A stretch of 64,000 nt of DNA. Origin: Halomonas sp. JB37 (GTDB taxonomy: Bacteria > Pseudomonadota > Gammaproteobacteria > Pseudomonadales > Halomonadaceae). Below the pieces are notes generated by a model, which did not search any database, was not told the origin of the DNA, and saw only the letters and a list, made by a program, of their open reading frames with translations. The stretch's first letter is position 1. Each line of letters opens with the position of its first letter. Made by a program: the position numbers and the translations under genes. The stretch lies in the NCBI RefSeq assembly GCF_002332255.1, contig NZ_NRGW01000001.1, positions 1,302,001-1,366,000 on the forward strand. The letters are read 5' to 3'. Below, piece after piece: positions 29,287 through 38,537 of this stretch.

Positions 29287-32200
29287 TTAACGCGCCGCGC
29301 GATTGGCCTGTAACGTACGCGTCAATAACGCCCGCAGCGCAGCTGGTTTAACCGGTTTTAGCAGCAGTTGGTAACCCGCCCGTTTGATTTCTTCAGCAAC
29401 AGCTTCAGTTCGGTCAGCGGTGATCACAATGCCCGGCACTGCTCCTTCAAAGCGCTCGCTAAGCGCCTCCAGCGCCATCAAGCCAGTCACTTCATTATCC
29501 AGGTGATAGTCAGCCAGAATAGCATCGGGCTCACCGTCCATATTACGCAGAATGGATTTCGCTCCCCCAATGCTAGTGGCCGTAAATACTTCGCAGCCCC
29601 ACCCGCTTAGCATGGCCGTCATGCCTTCTAGAATCAGCGTTTCATTGTCGATACACACGATACGCGTACCGTTCAATTTATGACCACTCCGGCGCATTTG
29701 AGGCTCGAGATCGGATGCGTTAGCTTCCCGGGCCGCCACTGTTGGCACGCTGACCGAGAAAACTGCGCCTTTGCCTACCGTAGAGCGCACTTTGATAGGA
29801 TGATCCAGCACACGGCTCATGCGATCAGCAATCGAGAGACCTAGCCCCAGCCCCTTTTCGCTTTCTTTATGCCGCGAGACTTGATCCAAGCGACGGAATT
29901 CTTGGAAAATTTCGGTCAGTTTAGATTCAGGAATGCCAGGGCCGCTGTCCCACACTTCAATAGAGAGCCAGCCATTTTGGCGGCGACAGCCCAGCAGTAC
30001 CCGGCCCTCTTGGGTATAGCGAATAGCGTTAGATAAGAAGTTTTGTACGATACGCCGCAGCATCTGAGGATCTGAGTCGACCCACAGCTGGGTCGGCACT
30101 ACTTCTAAATCCAGCCCTCTGTCGTCAGCCATTACCTCAAACTCGGCGCGCAGTGGGCGAAAGATATTCGCCAGTGGGAAGTGATTGCGACGTGGCGTTA
30201 AGGCGCCAGCATCTAGTTTAGAGATATCCAGCAGGGTGCTGAGCAGCTCCTCGGCCGCCTGGAGCGAGTTATCGATATGGCCAACGATGCGCTGGGTATC
30301 TGGGGTAGTGACATTTTGCATTAGCGCCGATGTAAACAGCCGGGCAGCGTTAAGAGGCTGCAGTAAATCATGGCTGGCCGCGGCGAGAAAGCGCGTTTTA
30401 GAGGCGTTGGCATCTTCCGCCAGCTGTTTAGCCTGGCGCAGGGCGAGCTCTGCCTCCGCGCGCACTCGGTTCTCCTGGCGCAGTGCTGCGTTGGCCTCCG
30501 AAAGCGCCTGAGTTCGCTCACGAACGCGCTCTTCAAGCGTTTCGTTGGTTTCCTCTAGGGCAATCTCAGCTTGGCGGCGCTCGGTAATATCTTGATAAAG
30601 GGCAAAGAAACCCAAAATAGTTTGGCTGTCGCCAAAGTGGGGCGTGTAGGTCACGAGCATATAGCGCATGGCCTCGTTAACGCGCAGCGAGACTTCAAAG
30701 CTCACGCGCTCTCCGCTTAATGCACGGGTAACCCAGGGCGTGCGCTCCTCGGCCTGTTTGACCTGAAGCACGTCCTCAAAACGACGGCCAATGACCGCGT
30801 TGCGATCAATATTAAAGGCCTGCTCGTAGGCGCGGTTGGTAAATAAGTAGCGACACTCTTTGTCGAAATAGGCGATCAGCGCGGGCACGTTGTCGGTATA
30901 AATTCGAATATTGTTTTCCGAGCGGATCAGCGCCTCTTCGATACGCTTTTGCTGGGTAATATCCTGATAGGTATAAACAAATCCGCCGCCCGGCATCGGG
31001 TTGCCCTGAACTTCCAGCACGCTGCCATCCTGGCGATAGCGCACGTAACGATGAGGCTGGCCTTCGCGAATATTGTCGAGCAGAAGCTGGACATGTTCTT
31101 CTGGATCTCCCGGGCCATATTCGCTGTTGTGGGCGTTGTAGCGGAAGATGCGATCAATTGGCGCACCGACGCGAATGAGGTGGTCCGGGAAGCGGAAGAG
31201 CTCCAGATAGCGCTGGTTCCATACCACCAGGCGCAGGTTCTGATCGACTACGCTGATGCCCTGATTAATATTTTCGATAGTGGCTTGCAGCAGCGCTCGG
31301 TTGAACTCCAATACCTGTGATGCTTCATCGACAATTGAAATCACGTCCGAAATGCCGATGCCCCGGCCTTGAAGCGCCGAGTTGACCACAATCCGAGCAG
31401 ATGATGCGCCGAGCACTGAGGCCAGAAAGCGCTCGGTAAACTGAATAATATCAATCGATGCGCGGGTGCCGTCGTCCAGCGGTTTGCCCGTGCGGCGGGC
31501 GTAGTCTTCAAAGGCGCGGCCTACTTGGCTGGCGCCTAGAAAACGCTCGCAGAGCACTTTTAAATCGCCCACGGTGGTTGCCCCGGTCCAGGGCCGGTTG
31601 ACCGAGGTCTGGCGTGTTTCCACGCTATCGACAAACAGTGATGCCTGAATACGCTCAACTACTCGCTGAGAGGTGACCTGGGAGACAAAAATGTAGCAAA
31701 ACAGGTTAATCCCAAGGGACAGCATCACACCGTGGGTAAAGCTATCGCCCAAATTAAGCCCAAAGAGTGCCGTTGGCGATAGCCAGTTAAGCCCAAGCGG
31801 TCCACCTTCAAGCCACAGGGTTGGCAGCACGCCGGCATTGATCATGGCGGGCATTAGCAGGCTATATACCCAGATCGCGAAGCCGGCGTTCATGCCAACG
31901 ATAACCCCGAATCGATTGCCGCGCTTCCAGTAAAGCCCGCCAATCACTGCGGGTGCAAACTGCGCTGCGGCCGCAAACGACAGCATGCCAATAGAGGCCA
32001 GCGAGGTGAACTCAGCAAGCAGCTGGTAAAACCCGTAGGCCATGGCCAGTACAGCGACAATCGTCAGGCGACGAGTGCGCAGCACCAGACGGCCATAGTC
32101 GCGTGCTTTGGTATCAAACCAGCGCAGGCGGAAGAGCGCTGGAATGATAATTTCGTTGGAAATCATGATAGATACCGCCACCGCAGCGACAATCACCATG

Positions 32201-33228
32201 CCCGTTGCAGCAGAAAATCCGCCAATAAAGGTGAGTAGCGTCAGCCACTGGTGTCCTGACGCCACCGACAGCGCCAGGACGTAGGTGTCGGGCTCTACGC
32301 CGGTTTCAGAAAATAACAGTAGCCCGGCCGCGGCTAGGGGCACTACAAAAAACGCAATGGCTAGCAGATAAAGTGGAAACAGCCAGCGGGCTTTGGAGGC
32401 ATCGTCAGGGTGGATGTTTTCCACCACCGCCACGTGAAATTGGCGCGGCAAGCAAAGAATCGCCAGCATGGCGAGTAGTGTTTGCGCCCAGAAGCTTTGG
32501 CCAAAGTCCTGATTGGCGAGCTGGCGCTGGAGCTGAAGCTGGCTCTCGGCATGGCCCATTAATTCCCCTAGACCGCCAAACATACCCCAGGTGACAAAGG
32601 CGCCGAGCACCACGAAAGCCAGCAGCTTGACCAGCGATTCAAATGCGACCGCATGAATTAATCCTTCGTGATGTTCGGTGGCATCAGTGTGCCGGGTGCC
32701 GAATAAAATCGCGAAGATAGCCATGACAATGGCGACATAGAACGCCGTATCGCCAAACAACGGCGTATGAGTTACATCGGTGGCGTCGGTGAGTACGCTA
32801 AACGTGGTGGAAACCGCTTTCAGCTGTAGAGCAATGTAGGGAAGGGTTCCGACTAGCGCAACGAGACTGGCAAAGGCGGCCAACGATTGAGTTTTGCCGT
32901 AGCGGGAGGCAATAAAGTCGGCAATAGACGTAACGTTTTGGTGCTTAGCAACACGGATCATTTTGGCCAGCACGGGCCAGAAAAGTAAAAACGTTAATAT
33001 GGGCCCAACAAAGATACTGGCGAACGACCAGCCGGCTGTAGCGGCTTGCCCTACGGCACCGTAAAAGGTCCATGAAGTGCAGTAAATCGCCAACGCTAAG
33101 CTATAGATAGTCGGACGCCGGCGGGTGGCGCCATGCGTGCGCGCTCGGCGGTCACCGTACCATGCTATGCAAAACAAAACGGCAATATAGAGGAACGATA
33201 CCGCGACCAGTAGCCCGCCGTGAAACAT
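29287..33228 (-). CDS. crbS: Hybrid sensor histidine kinase with SLC5/sodium:solute symporter domain, CrbS-like
   Basis: A 1313-residue inner-membrane sensor. Residues about 1-500 form a PutP-like sodium:solute symporter domain with roughly 13 hydrophobic segments. Then come a linker, two PAS domains (about 645-755 and 770-890), a coiled coil (about 890-950), the HisKA box FLAAASHDLLQPLNAAR, an ATPase domain (NFLSNAIRY, DSGPGIPES, GLGLGLSIA) and a C-terminal receiver domain with its aspartate in ILADYHLDN. This is the CrbS layout, thought to sense acetate metabolism and signal through CrbR. Whether the symporter domain transports anything is unresolved. Being hybrid, signalling to CrbR could be gated by the internal receiver. 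Confidence 0.88.
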   Translation of the reverse strand: MFHGGLLVAVSFLYIAVLFCIAWYGDRRARTHGATRRRPTIYSLALAIYCTSWTFYGAVGQAATAGWSFASIFVGPILTFLLFWPVLAKMIRVAKHQNVTSIADFIASRYGKTQSLAAFASLVALVGTLPYIALQLKAVSTTFSVLTDATDVTHTPLFGDTAFYVAIVMAIFAILFGTRHTDATEHHEGLIHAVAFESLVKLLAFVVLGAFVTWGMFGGLGELMGHAESQLQLQRQLANQDFGQSFWAQTLLAMLAILCLPRQFHVAVVENIHPDDASKARWLFPLYLLAIAFFVVPLAAAGLLLFSETGVEPDTYVLALSVASGHQWLTLLTFIGGFSAATGMVIVAAVAVSIMISNEIIIPALFRLRWFDTKARDYGRLVLRTRRLTIVAVLAMAYGFYQLLAEFTSLASIGMLSFAAAAQFAPAVIGGLYWKRGNRFGVIVGMNAGFAIWVYSLLMPAMINAGVLPTLWLEGGPLGLNWLSPTALFGLNLGDSFTHGVMLSLGINLFCYIFVSQVTSQRVVERIQASLFVDSVETRQTSVNRPWTGATTVGDLKVLCERFLGASQVGRAFEDYARRTGKPLDDGTRASIDIIQFTERFLASVLGASSARIVVNSALQGRGIGISDVISIVDEASQVLEFNRALLQATIENINQGISVVDQNLRLVVWNQRYLELFRFPDHLIRVGAPIDRIFRYNAHNSEYGPGDPEEHVQLLLDNIREGQPHRYVRYRQDGSVLEVQGNPMPGGGFVYTYQDITQQKRIEEALIRSENNIRIYTDNVPALIAYFDKECRYLFTNRAYEQAFNIDRNAVIGRRFEDVLQVKQAEERTPWVTRALSGERVSFEVSLRVNEAMRYMLVTYTPHFGDSQTILGFFALYQDITERRQAEIALEETNETLEERVRERTQALSEANAALRQENRVRAEAELALRQAKQLAEDANASKTRFLAAASHDLLQPLNAARLFTSALMQNVTTPDTQRIVGHIDNSLQAAEELLSTLLDISKLDAGALTPRRNHFPLANIFRPLRAEFEVMADDRGLDLEVVPTQLWVDSDPQMLRRIVQNFLSNAIRYTQEGRVLLGCRRQNGWLSIEVWDSGPGIPESKLTEIFQEFRRLDQVSRHKESEKGLGLGLSIADRMSRVLDHPIKVRSTVGKGAVFSVSVPTVAAREANASDLEPQMRRSGHKLNGTRIVCIDNETLILEGMTAMLSGWGCEVFTATSIGGAKSILRNMDGEPDAILADYHLDNEVTGLMALEALSERFEGAVPGIVITADRTEAVAEEIKRAGYQLLLKPVKPAALRALLTRTLQANRAAR

Positions 33229-33352
33229 GCTTTTCTCCCGCCAGAGTTTGCGATCCGCTTAACGTGCGCTGCTGATAAAAGGCCTTATTCTAGGCGAAAT
33301 ATCGCGCGCTGTACGATCATTGATACGCAGGTTTGCTGGCGACAGTTAAAGC

Positions 33353-33865
33353 CTATGTGGCACAGACGTTGAGAAGTAGGGGGGAGCTATCGCGCAACGT
33401 GCGTATCTGCTCAAGGATGGGGGCGCGTGTCTCTTTATCGAGTGGGACTAATTCGCGGTTTTCGCAGTTAAGCAGATAAGGCTGGGTGATGATGATGTCC
33501 GTGTAATGGCGTTCAAACTGATAAAGGATAAACTCTGCTAAGCGGGCGCCATTTTGCTCGCTGAGACGAATGTTTTCGCTGTCGATCACGCTAAATTTCG
33601 TGGTCATGGGGATCGCAAACGTCCATGGGCGCCATACTGCCGTGGAGGTGTCGCTGGAAATCACCGTGGTGGTAGCGGGAAGCTGGGCCTGCTTATGCTC
33701 AAACCAGCTGTATTCCACCTGAACCTGATAGCCCAACATCCCCAGCCCGCCAAATACTGGCACTATCCATTTGGGTAGCCGTTTGCCGCTCAGCGTACGC
33801 AGTATTAGACCGATCCCTGCGGCCGCCAGGCCCGCAAACACGGCGGCGATCAAATGCCATATCAT
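33353..33865 (-). CDS. Conserved-looking small membrane protein of unknown function
   Basis: I do not recognise this family. The 170-residue product has a hydrophobic N-terminus (about residues 3-24), a second hydrophobic stretch (about 32-48), and a soluble remainder of about 115 residues with a DYT-like FERHYTDIIITQPYLLN segment and two cysteines (in LLNCENRE and LLNVCAT). The reading frame has no competing overlap and sits between the crbS-like kinase and the symporter genes on the same strand, with a terminator of the symporter operon just upstream. Its location inside the acetate module is the only functional hint. Confidence 0.7.
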   Translation of the reverse strand: MIWHLIAAVFAGLAAAGIGLILRTLSGKRLPKWIVPVFGGLGMLGYQVQVEYSWFEHKQAQLPATTTVISSDTSTAVWRPWTFAIPMTTKFSVIDSENIRLSEQNGARLAEFILYQFERHYTDIIITQPYLLNCENRELVPLDKETRAPILEQIRTLRDSSPLLLNVCAT

Positions 33866-33877
33866 AAATTATCCTTA

Positions 33878-33913
33878 TTAAAAGACATCGGGCCTCCCTG
33901 AGGAAGCCCGATG
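33878..33913 (-). terminator. Terminator of the symporter operon
   Basis: On the minus strand CATCGGGC/GCCCGATG form an 8-bp stem, extended past one mismatch, followed by TCTTTTA. It lies 61 bases after the symporter stop and before the unknown membrane gene, which therefore probably has its own promoter. Confidence 0.7.
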
Positions 33914-33973
33914 GTGGGTCGATTCCAAGGCGTGATCACCGCATTACGCTAACACGCCAGGAACGATTATGAC

Positions 33974-35755
33974 TTAGTGATCTATTGCCATGCCAGCACC
34001 TTTCGGATAGCGAACGCTTTCCACTAGGTCCTGAATTTCTTGCGGCGGAGCTTTTGTCACGCTAGAGACCGCAAAGGCAACGGCAAAGTTAATCATTGCA
34101 CCTACTGCACCGAAGGAGAGTGGCGAGATGCCTAGGAACCAGTTGTCAGGCGTGTTTGCCAGCATGTTGGTACCCGAAACAAAGAACCAGCCCAGATAGG
34201 TGAAGATATACAGCAGGGTGCTGATTAAGCCTGCCAGCATGCCGGCAATCGCGCCTGAGTTGTTCATCCGCTTAGAGAAAATACCCATCATCAGCGCTGG
34301 GAACAGCGATGCACCGGCAATGCCAAAGGCCAGGGCGACCGTTTGTGCTGCAAACCCAGGCGGGTTGAGCCCCAAATAGGTGGCCAACAATATCGCACCG
34401 CCCATTGAAATCCTTGCCGCCAGCATCTCGCCTTTTTCGCTGATTTTTGGGTTGATCATCGTTTTGATCAAATCGTGGCTGATGGCTGAAGAGATGGCCA
34501 GTAGCAAGCCCGCCGCGGTAGAAAGCGCCGCTGCGATGCCGCCTGCTGCAATCAAACCGATTACCCAGCCGGGTAAGTTGGCGATTTCAGGGTTAGCGAG
34601 TACCAGGATGTCATTATTCACACTGAGCTCGTTACCTTCCCAACCACGATCGGTGTAGTCAACGGCATCATTGTAAAACTGAATGCGGCCATCGTTGTTG
34701 ATGTCGTTGTAGGTGATCAGCCCAGTGTCTTCCCAGGTACGGAACCACTCAGGGCGCTCTTCGTATAGGATCGGCGTTTGCGCCGCTTCTTCGTAGTTCT
34801 CAACCTGCCCCGCCATCTCTGGATAGACCGTGGTCATCAGGTTCAAGCGAGCCATGGAACCTACCGCTGGTGCGGTGAGGTAAAGTAGTGCAATGAAGAC
34901 TAATGCCCAGCCGGCAGACCAGCGCGCGTCGGCCACTTTAGGCACGGTGAAAAAGCGAATAATAACGTGAGGAAGACCGGCAGTACCGACCATCAGCGAC
35001 AGAGTGAACAGCACCATGTTGAGCTTGTTATCTACATCAGCGGTGTAGTCTTGAAAGCCAAGTGCGCTTACGACGCTGTCCAGTTTCTCAAGCAGCGGCA
35101 CGCCGGATTCGGTATGCGTACTGAACATCCCGAACATCGGAATGGGGTTGCCAGTTAACTGCATGGCAATAAACACCGCAGGGATAGTGTAGGCAACAAT
35201 CAACACCACGTATTGAGCAACCTGGGTGTAGGTGATGCCTTTCATACCGCCAAATACGGCGTAGAGGAAAACGATTAGCGCGGCAAGCCAGATACCCCAA
35301 GTGTTGCTAACTTCCAAAAAGCGAGAGAAGGCAACGCCTGCGCCGGTCATTTGACCGATAACGTAAGTAACGGAGGCGATAATCAAACATACAATCGCGA
35401 CGAGACGCGCGGTATTGCTATAGAAGCGGTCACCGATGAAGTCTGGCACGGTGAACTTACCAAACTTACGCAAATAAGGCGCTAGCAGCATCGCCAGAAT
35501 CACGTAGCCGCCGGTCCAGCCCATTAAGAAGGTGGAGTTCGCGTAGCCTCCAGAGGCGAGCAAGCCAGCCATAGAGATAAACGACGCCGCTGACATCCAG
35601 TCCGCCGCGGTAGCCATCCCGTTGGTGATAGGATGAACGCCGCCGCCGGCCACATAGAAGTCTTTCGTCGAGCCTGCTCGTGCCCAAATCGCGATGCCGA
35701 TATAAAGGGCAAAGGAAGAGCCGACGAACAGTAAGTTAATTGCAAACTGGCTCAT
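33974..35755 (-). CDS. Sodium:solute symporter large subunit (VC_2705-type, probable acetate uptake)
   Basis: A 593-residue SSS-family transporter with about 13 hydrophobic segments. The N-terminal symporter signature includes KDFYVAGGGVHPITNGMATAADWMSAASF. Compared with E. coli ActP (549) it has a hydrophilic insertion at about 310-390 that contains DINNDGRIQF (351-360), a DxNxDG loop like those of EF-hand/calcium sites. Together with the preceding DUF4212 gene it forms the two-gene symporter typical of the VC_2705 group. Acetate or a related short carboxylate is the likely substrate because of the acs/CrbSR neighbourhood; the name actP is often applied but is not certain. Confidence 0.88.
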   Translation of the reverse strand: MSQFAINLLFVGSSFALYIGIAIWARAGSTKDFYVAGGGVHPITNGMATAADWMSAASFISMAGLLASGGYANSTFLMGWTGGYVILAMLLAPYLRKFGKFTVPDFIGDRFYSNTARLVAIVCLIIASVTYVIGQMTGAGVAFSRFLEVSNTWGIWLAALIVFLYAVFGGMKGITYTQVAQYVVLIVAYTIPAVFIAMQLTGNPIPMFGMFSTHTESGVPLLEKLDSVVSALGFQDYTADVDNKLNMVLFTLSLMVGTAGLPHVIIRFFTVPKVADARWSAGWALVFIALLYLTAPAVGSMARLNLMTTVYPEMAGQVENYEEAAQTPILYEERPEWFRTWEDTGLITYNDINNDGRIQFYNDAVDYTDRGWEGNELSVNNDILVLANPEIANLPGWVIGLIAAGGIAAALSTAAGLLLAISSAISHDLIKTMINPKISEKGEMLAARISMGGAILLATYLGLNPPGFAAQTVALAFGIAGASLFPALMMGIFSKRMNNSGAIAGMLAGLISTLLYIFTYLGWFFVSGTNMLANTPDNWFLGISPLSFGAVGAMINFAVAFAVSSVTKAPPQEIQDLVESVRYPKGAGMAIDH

Positions 35756-35761
35756 ACCGGC

Positions 35762-36022
35762 TTACTCCCCAAGGCCATATTTTTGATCGAGCTTATTCAT
35801 CTTCCAGGCATAGAAGAAGATCAGCACGATAAAGGTCAGAATTGAGCCCTGTTGTGCAAACCAGAAGCCTAAGTCAGTTCCGCCAACCGGAATGCCGGCC
35901 AGGAGAGGGCGAAAAAGGATAGCGCATCCGTAAGAAACGAATGCCCAAACGGCTAGGCATCCATAAATTAAGCGGACGTTAGCTTTCCAGTATTCAGCAG
36001 CATTGCTTTTGTCGTCTGCCAT
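35762..36022 (-). CDS. DUF4212 sodium/substrate symporter small subunit
   Basis: An 86-residue inner-membrane protein with two transmembrane helices (about 17-38 and 52-73) and the DUF4212 signature AEYWKANVRLIYGCLAVW. The start is ATG 36022, seven bases after GGAGAG; an in-frame ATG at 36037 lies upstream of that site and is less likely. Six bases separate it from the large symporter subunit, so they are one operon. Its role is inferred as an accessory subunit. Confidence 0.88.
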   Translation of the reverse strand: MADDKSNAAEYWKANVRLIYGCLAVWAFVSYGCAILFRPLLAGIPVGGTDLGFWFAQQGSILTFIVLIFFYAWKMNKLDQKYGLGE

Positions 36023-36689
36023 TGTGTTTCTCTCCACTTGTGATTTTTAAGGTTGGGAAAGTTCACGAGAAATAGCGTGTAATCCATCAAGGTAATCGTA
36101 CGTCGAAAACTACTCAGTTTTAGGGCTGACGAACTGATATTTTTTAGTAAGTCAGCTTATTGTCAAGAAGACAAAGTTGAGTGAGTTAGTAACGTGCGAT
36201 TACCCTGCATGGCTCAGTGCTAATAGTGGCTAATAAATGCAAAAAAATAAATCCCAGACTTTGGTATCAATGTGCAGCTAGATATCGATGGGTGATGTGC
36301 ATGTTCTTGAAAATAAGAATTTTTAACCGCTATTTGAGCGAAGTTGGTCGGCGTTCTGAGAACTATAGGACGATAGTCTAGTAGGTAAGTAAGTGGTGCG
36401 TTATTGGCTGCTTTAAATAAATACTTTGTTTTTAGTCTAATGCTGATAGAAACATATCAATACTTTGGTCGCGTCGCTAAAGTCGCTTCGACTTTAGCGT
36501 GATAGCTAAAGGTATAACAACCTTCTGCTTGCCTATTGGGAAGTGAATCCTTTATACCCGTATAGCGCGTTTCAAATAATAACAGCGGGTTTTTTATCGC
36601 GTAGAAGTAAGGATTGACTACCTCGGGTCAGCGCTGAGCGTTATGCCACGTTTTTTAGCCCACCTTTTAGTTGAATGAGGTCATGCACA
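36023..36689. promoter_or_regulatory. 667-base intergenic region between divergent symporter and DUF294 genes
   Basis: AT-rich, no convincing gene on either strand. It must contain promoters for both directions. The only strong structure I see is the perfect hairpin at 36475-36499. Confidence 0.5.
36475..36499. other. Perfect 11-bp inverted repeat upstream of the DUF294 gene
   Basis: CGCTAAAGTCG pairs with CGACTTTAGCG over the loop CTT. Neither strand has a T-run after the stem, so it is not an obvious terminator. It could belong to an unannotated small RNA or be a regulatory site. Confidence 0.6.
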
Positions 36690-38537
36690 ATGGTTGAGGT
36701 GGACTTATCCCAACTGCCGTTTACGCTTCTTGATGATGAAGGACGTGACCACATTCGCCGTGGCATTGATCTCGCCTATTTTGATCGCGACGAAATTATT
36801 TTAGAGACAGGCCAAGTGGGTGAGTTTGTTTTCCTAATCCATAAAGGGGAAGTGGCTGAAATAGATGCCACCCTTCCATCGACTACCTCGCGTATCGGCC
36901 ACTACACGCCAGGCGATATATTTGGCGCGATCAGTATTTTGAACGGTAAAAGCCGCTATCGCTTTAAGGCCGAGCAGGAGTGCTTTTGCTATTTATTGCC
37001 CAAAGCGCTGTTTCAGCAGCTTTGCCATCGCTACCCAGCCTTTAATGACTTCTTTCGTCAATCGTTGACCCACAAGGCGCGCTTGCTGACTGAAAAGCGC
37101 GCCGGAGGGGGCGTCGCCATGGCGGGTTTCATGCTGGCTAAGGTCAGCGAGTGCATGCGCGAGCCGCTGCTGGTTGCAGCATCTACCGATATTGCTAGTG
37201 CCGTGAAGCAGCTTAACGATAGCCATGCCGATAGCCTGCTGGTGGACACCCAGGGTACGCTGGGAATGGTGACTAAAACCGATCTGCTCAATGGCTTGGT
37301 ACTGGGTAGTTGCGATGTGACATCGCCGCTTAATGAGATTGCCCGCTTCAATTTAGTGACCGTTGAGCCGGGTCAGTACTTGTTTGAAGTATTGGTGCTA
37401 ATGACACGGTATCAAGTAGCCCGAGTAGTGGTGATGGAAAACAGCGTTTTAACCGGCGTTGTCGAACTTACCGATGTACTTAGCTACTTTTCAAGCCGCA
37501 GTTTTGTTGTGAGCCTGCAGGTTGAACAGGCGACCAGCTTGGCGGCGCTGGCGGCGGCTAGCCAGCGCACTCCAGAGCTTGTTAAGGCGCTCATGGCTCA
37601 GGGCGTTAAACTGCGTTTTGCGATGGATCTACTCGCTGCGTTAAACGGCCGCATCATAAGTAAAGCCTGGGAGTTTATCGTCGACGAGCGATATCGTGAG
37701 CATAGCTGCATGATGGTGATGGGTAGCGAAGGGCGCGGCGAGCAAGTTCTGAAAACGGATCAAGATAACGGGCTTATTCTTGCTGATGATGTCCAGTGGC
37801 CTGATCTTTCAGCCGATATGAAAAGGCTTACTAGCAGCTTGGTTCAGCTCGGTTACCCGACATGTCCCGGCAATATTATGGTGTCTAATGCTGAGTGGGT
37901 GGGCACCGTATCGCAGTGGAAAGCCAGTATTGCAAAGTGGGCCCGTGAGCGCGATGGCGATAGCCTGATGAAGCTGGCGATTATGCTTGATGCTCACGCC
38001 GTCGCGGGCAATCCAGGTCTACTTGAAAGCGTCAGAGAAGAGCTGTTTGCACGTTGTTCAAATGACGAGCTGTTGCTGTCCTATTTTGCCCGTACGGCGC
38101 TGCGCTTCTCAACGCCCTTGACTCTATTTGGCTCGTTAAAAAAGCCTCAGCACGGTATCGATATTAAAAAGGGCGGTATTTTTCCTATTGTTCACGGTGT
38201 GCGCACCATGGCACTTGAGCGGCGTATCAACGCGACCTCGACGCTAGACCGACTTGATGCTTTGGCTTCAGATGGTCGCTTGGATCGTCGCTTTGCTGAG
38301 GATCTCGGAGAGGCGCTATCGCTGTTTGCCGAGCTGCGTCTTAAGCAGCAGCTTGATGCGTTAGAAGCGGTGAGTGACCAAAGAACGCTTCACGGAGCTC
38401 AAGAGGCAAGCCGAGCTAATCGTGTCGTGGTGCAATCGCTTTCATCACTAGAGCGCGACCTACTGCGTCAGGCGCTGCACATTGTTAAAGACTTTAAACA
38501 GCGTCTTTCGCATCGTTATCATTTGGAGTATTCGTGA
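36690..38537 (+). CDS. cNMP-binding / CBS / DUF294 nucleotidyltransferase-like regulator
   Basis: A 615-residue cytoplasmic signalling-type protein. Residues about 10-125 form a cyclic-nucleotide-binding-like domain (GEFVFLIHKGEV, GDIFGAISIL) whose phosphate cassette is not canonical. Two CBS motifs follow (about 150-265). The DUF294 domain resembles the GlnD nucleotidyltransferase: GSEGRGE at 345-351 with D357 and D359 supplying an intact GS-x-DxD active site. A DUF294 C-terminal domain completes it. The ATG at 36690 has GAGG 9 bases upstream; the earlier ATG 36675 has none. It is coupled to the next gene by a GTGA overlap. Target and nucleotide are unknown, but such genes commonly accompany the DUF4212 symporter. 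Confidence 0.85.
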   Translation: MVEVDLSQLPFTLLDDEGRDHIRRGIDLAYFDRDEIILETGQVGEFVFLIHKGEVAEIDATLPSTTSRIGHYTPGDIFGAISILNGKSRYRFKAEQECFCYLLPKALFQQLCHRYPAFNDFFRQSLTHKARLLTEKRAGGGVAMAGFMLAKVSECMREPLLVAASTDIASAVKQLNDSHADSLLVDTQGTLGMVTKTDLLNGLVLGSCDVTSPLNEIARFNLVTVEPGQYLFEVLVLMTRYQVARVVVMENSVLTGVVELTDVLSYFSSRSFVVSLQVEQATSLAALAAASQRTPELVKALMAQGVKLRFAMDLLAALNGRIISKAWEFIVDERYREHSCMMVMGSEGRGEQVLKTDQDNGLILADDVQWPDLSADMKRLTSSLVQLGYPTCPGNIMVSNAEWVGTVSQWKASIAKWARERDGDSLMKLAIMLDAHAVAGNPGLLESVREELFARCSNDELLLSYFARTALRFSTPLTLFGSLKKPQHGIDIKKGGIFPIVHGVRTMALERRINATSTLDRLDALASDGRLDRRFAEDLGEALSLFAELRLKQQLDALEAVSDQRTLHGAQEASRANRVVVQSLSSLERDLLRQALHIVKDFKQRLSHRYHLEYS

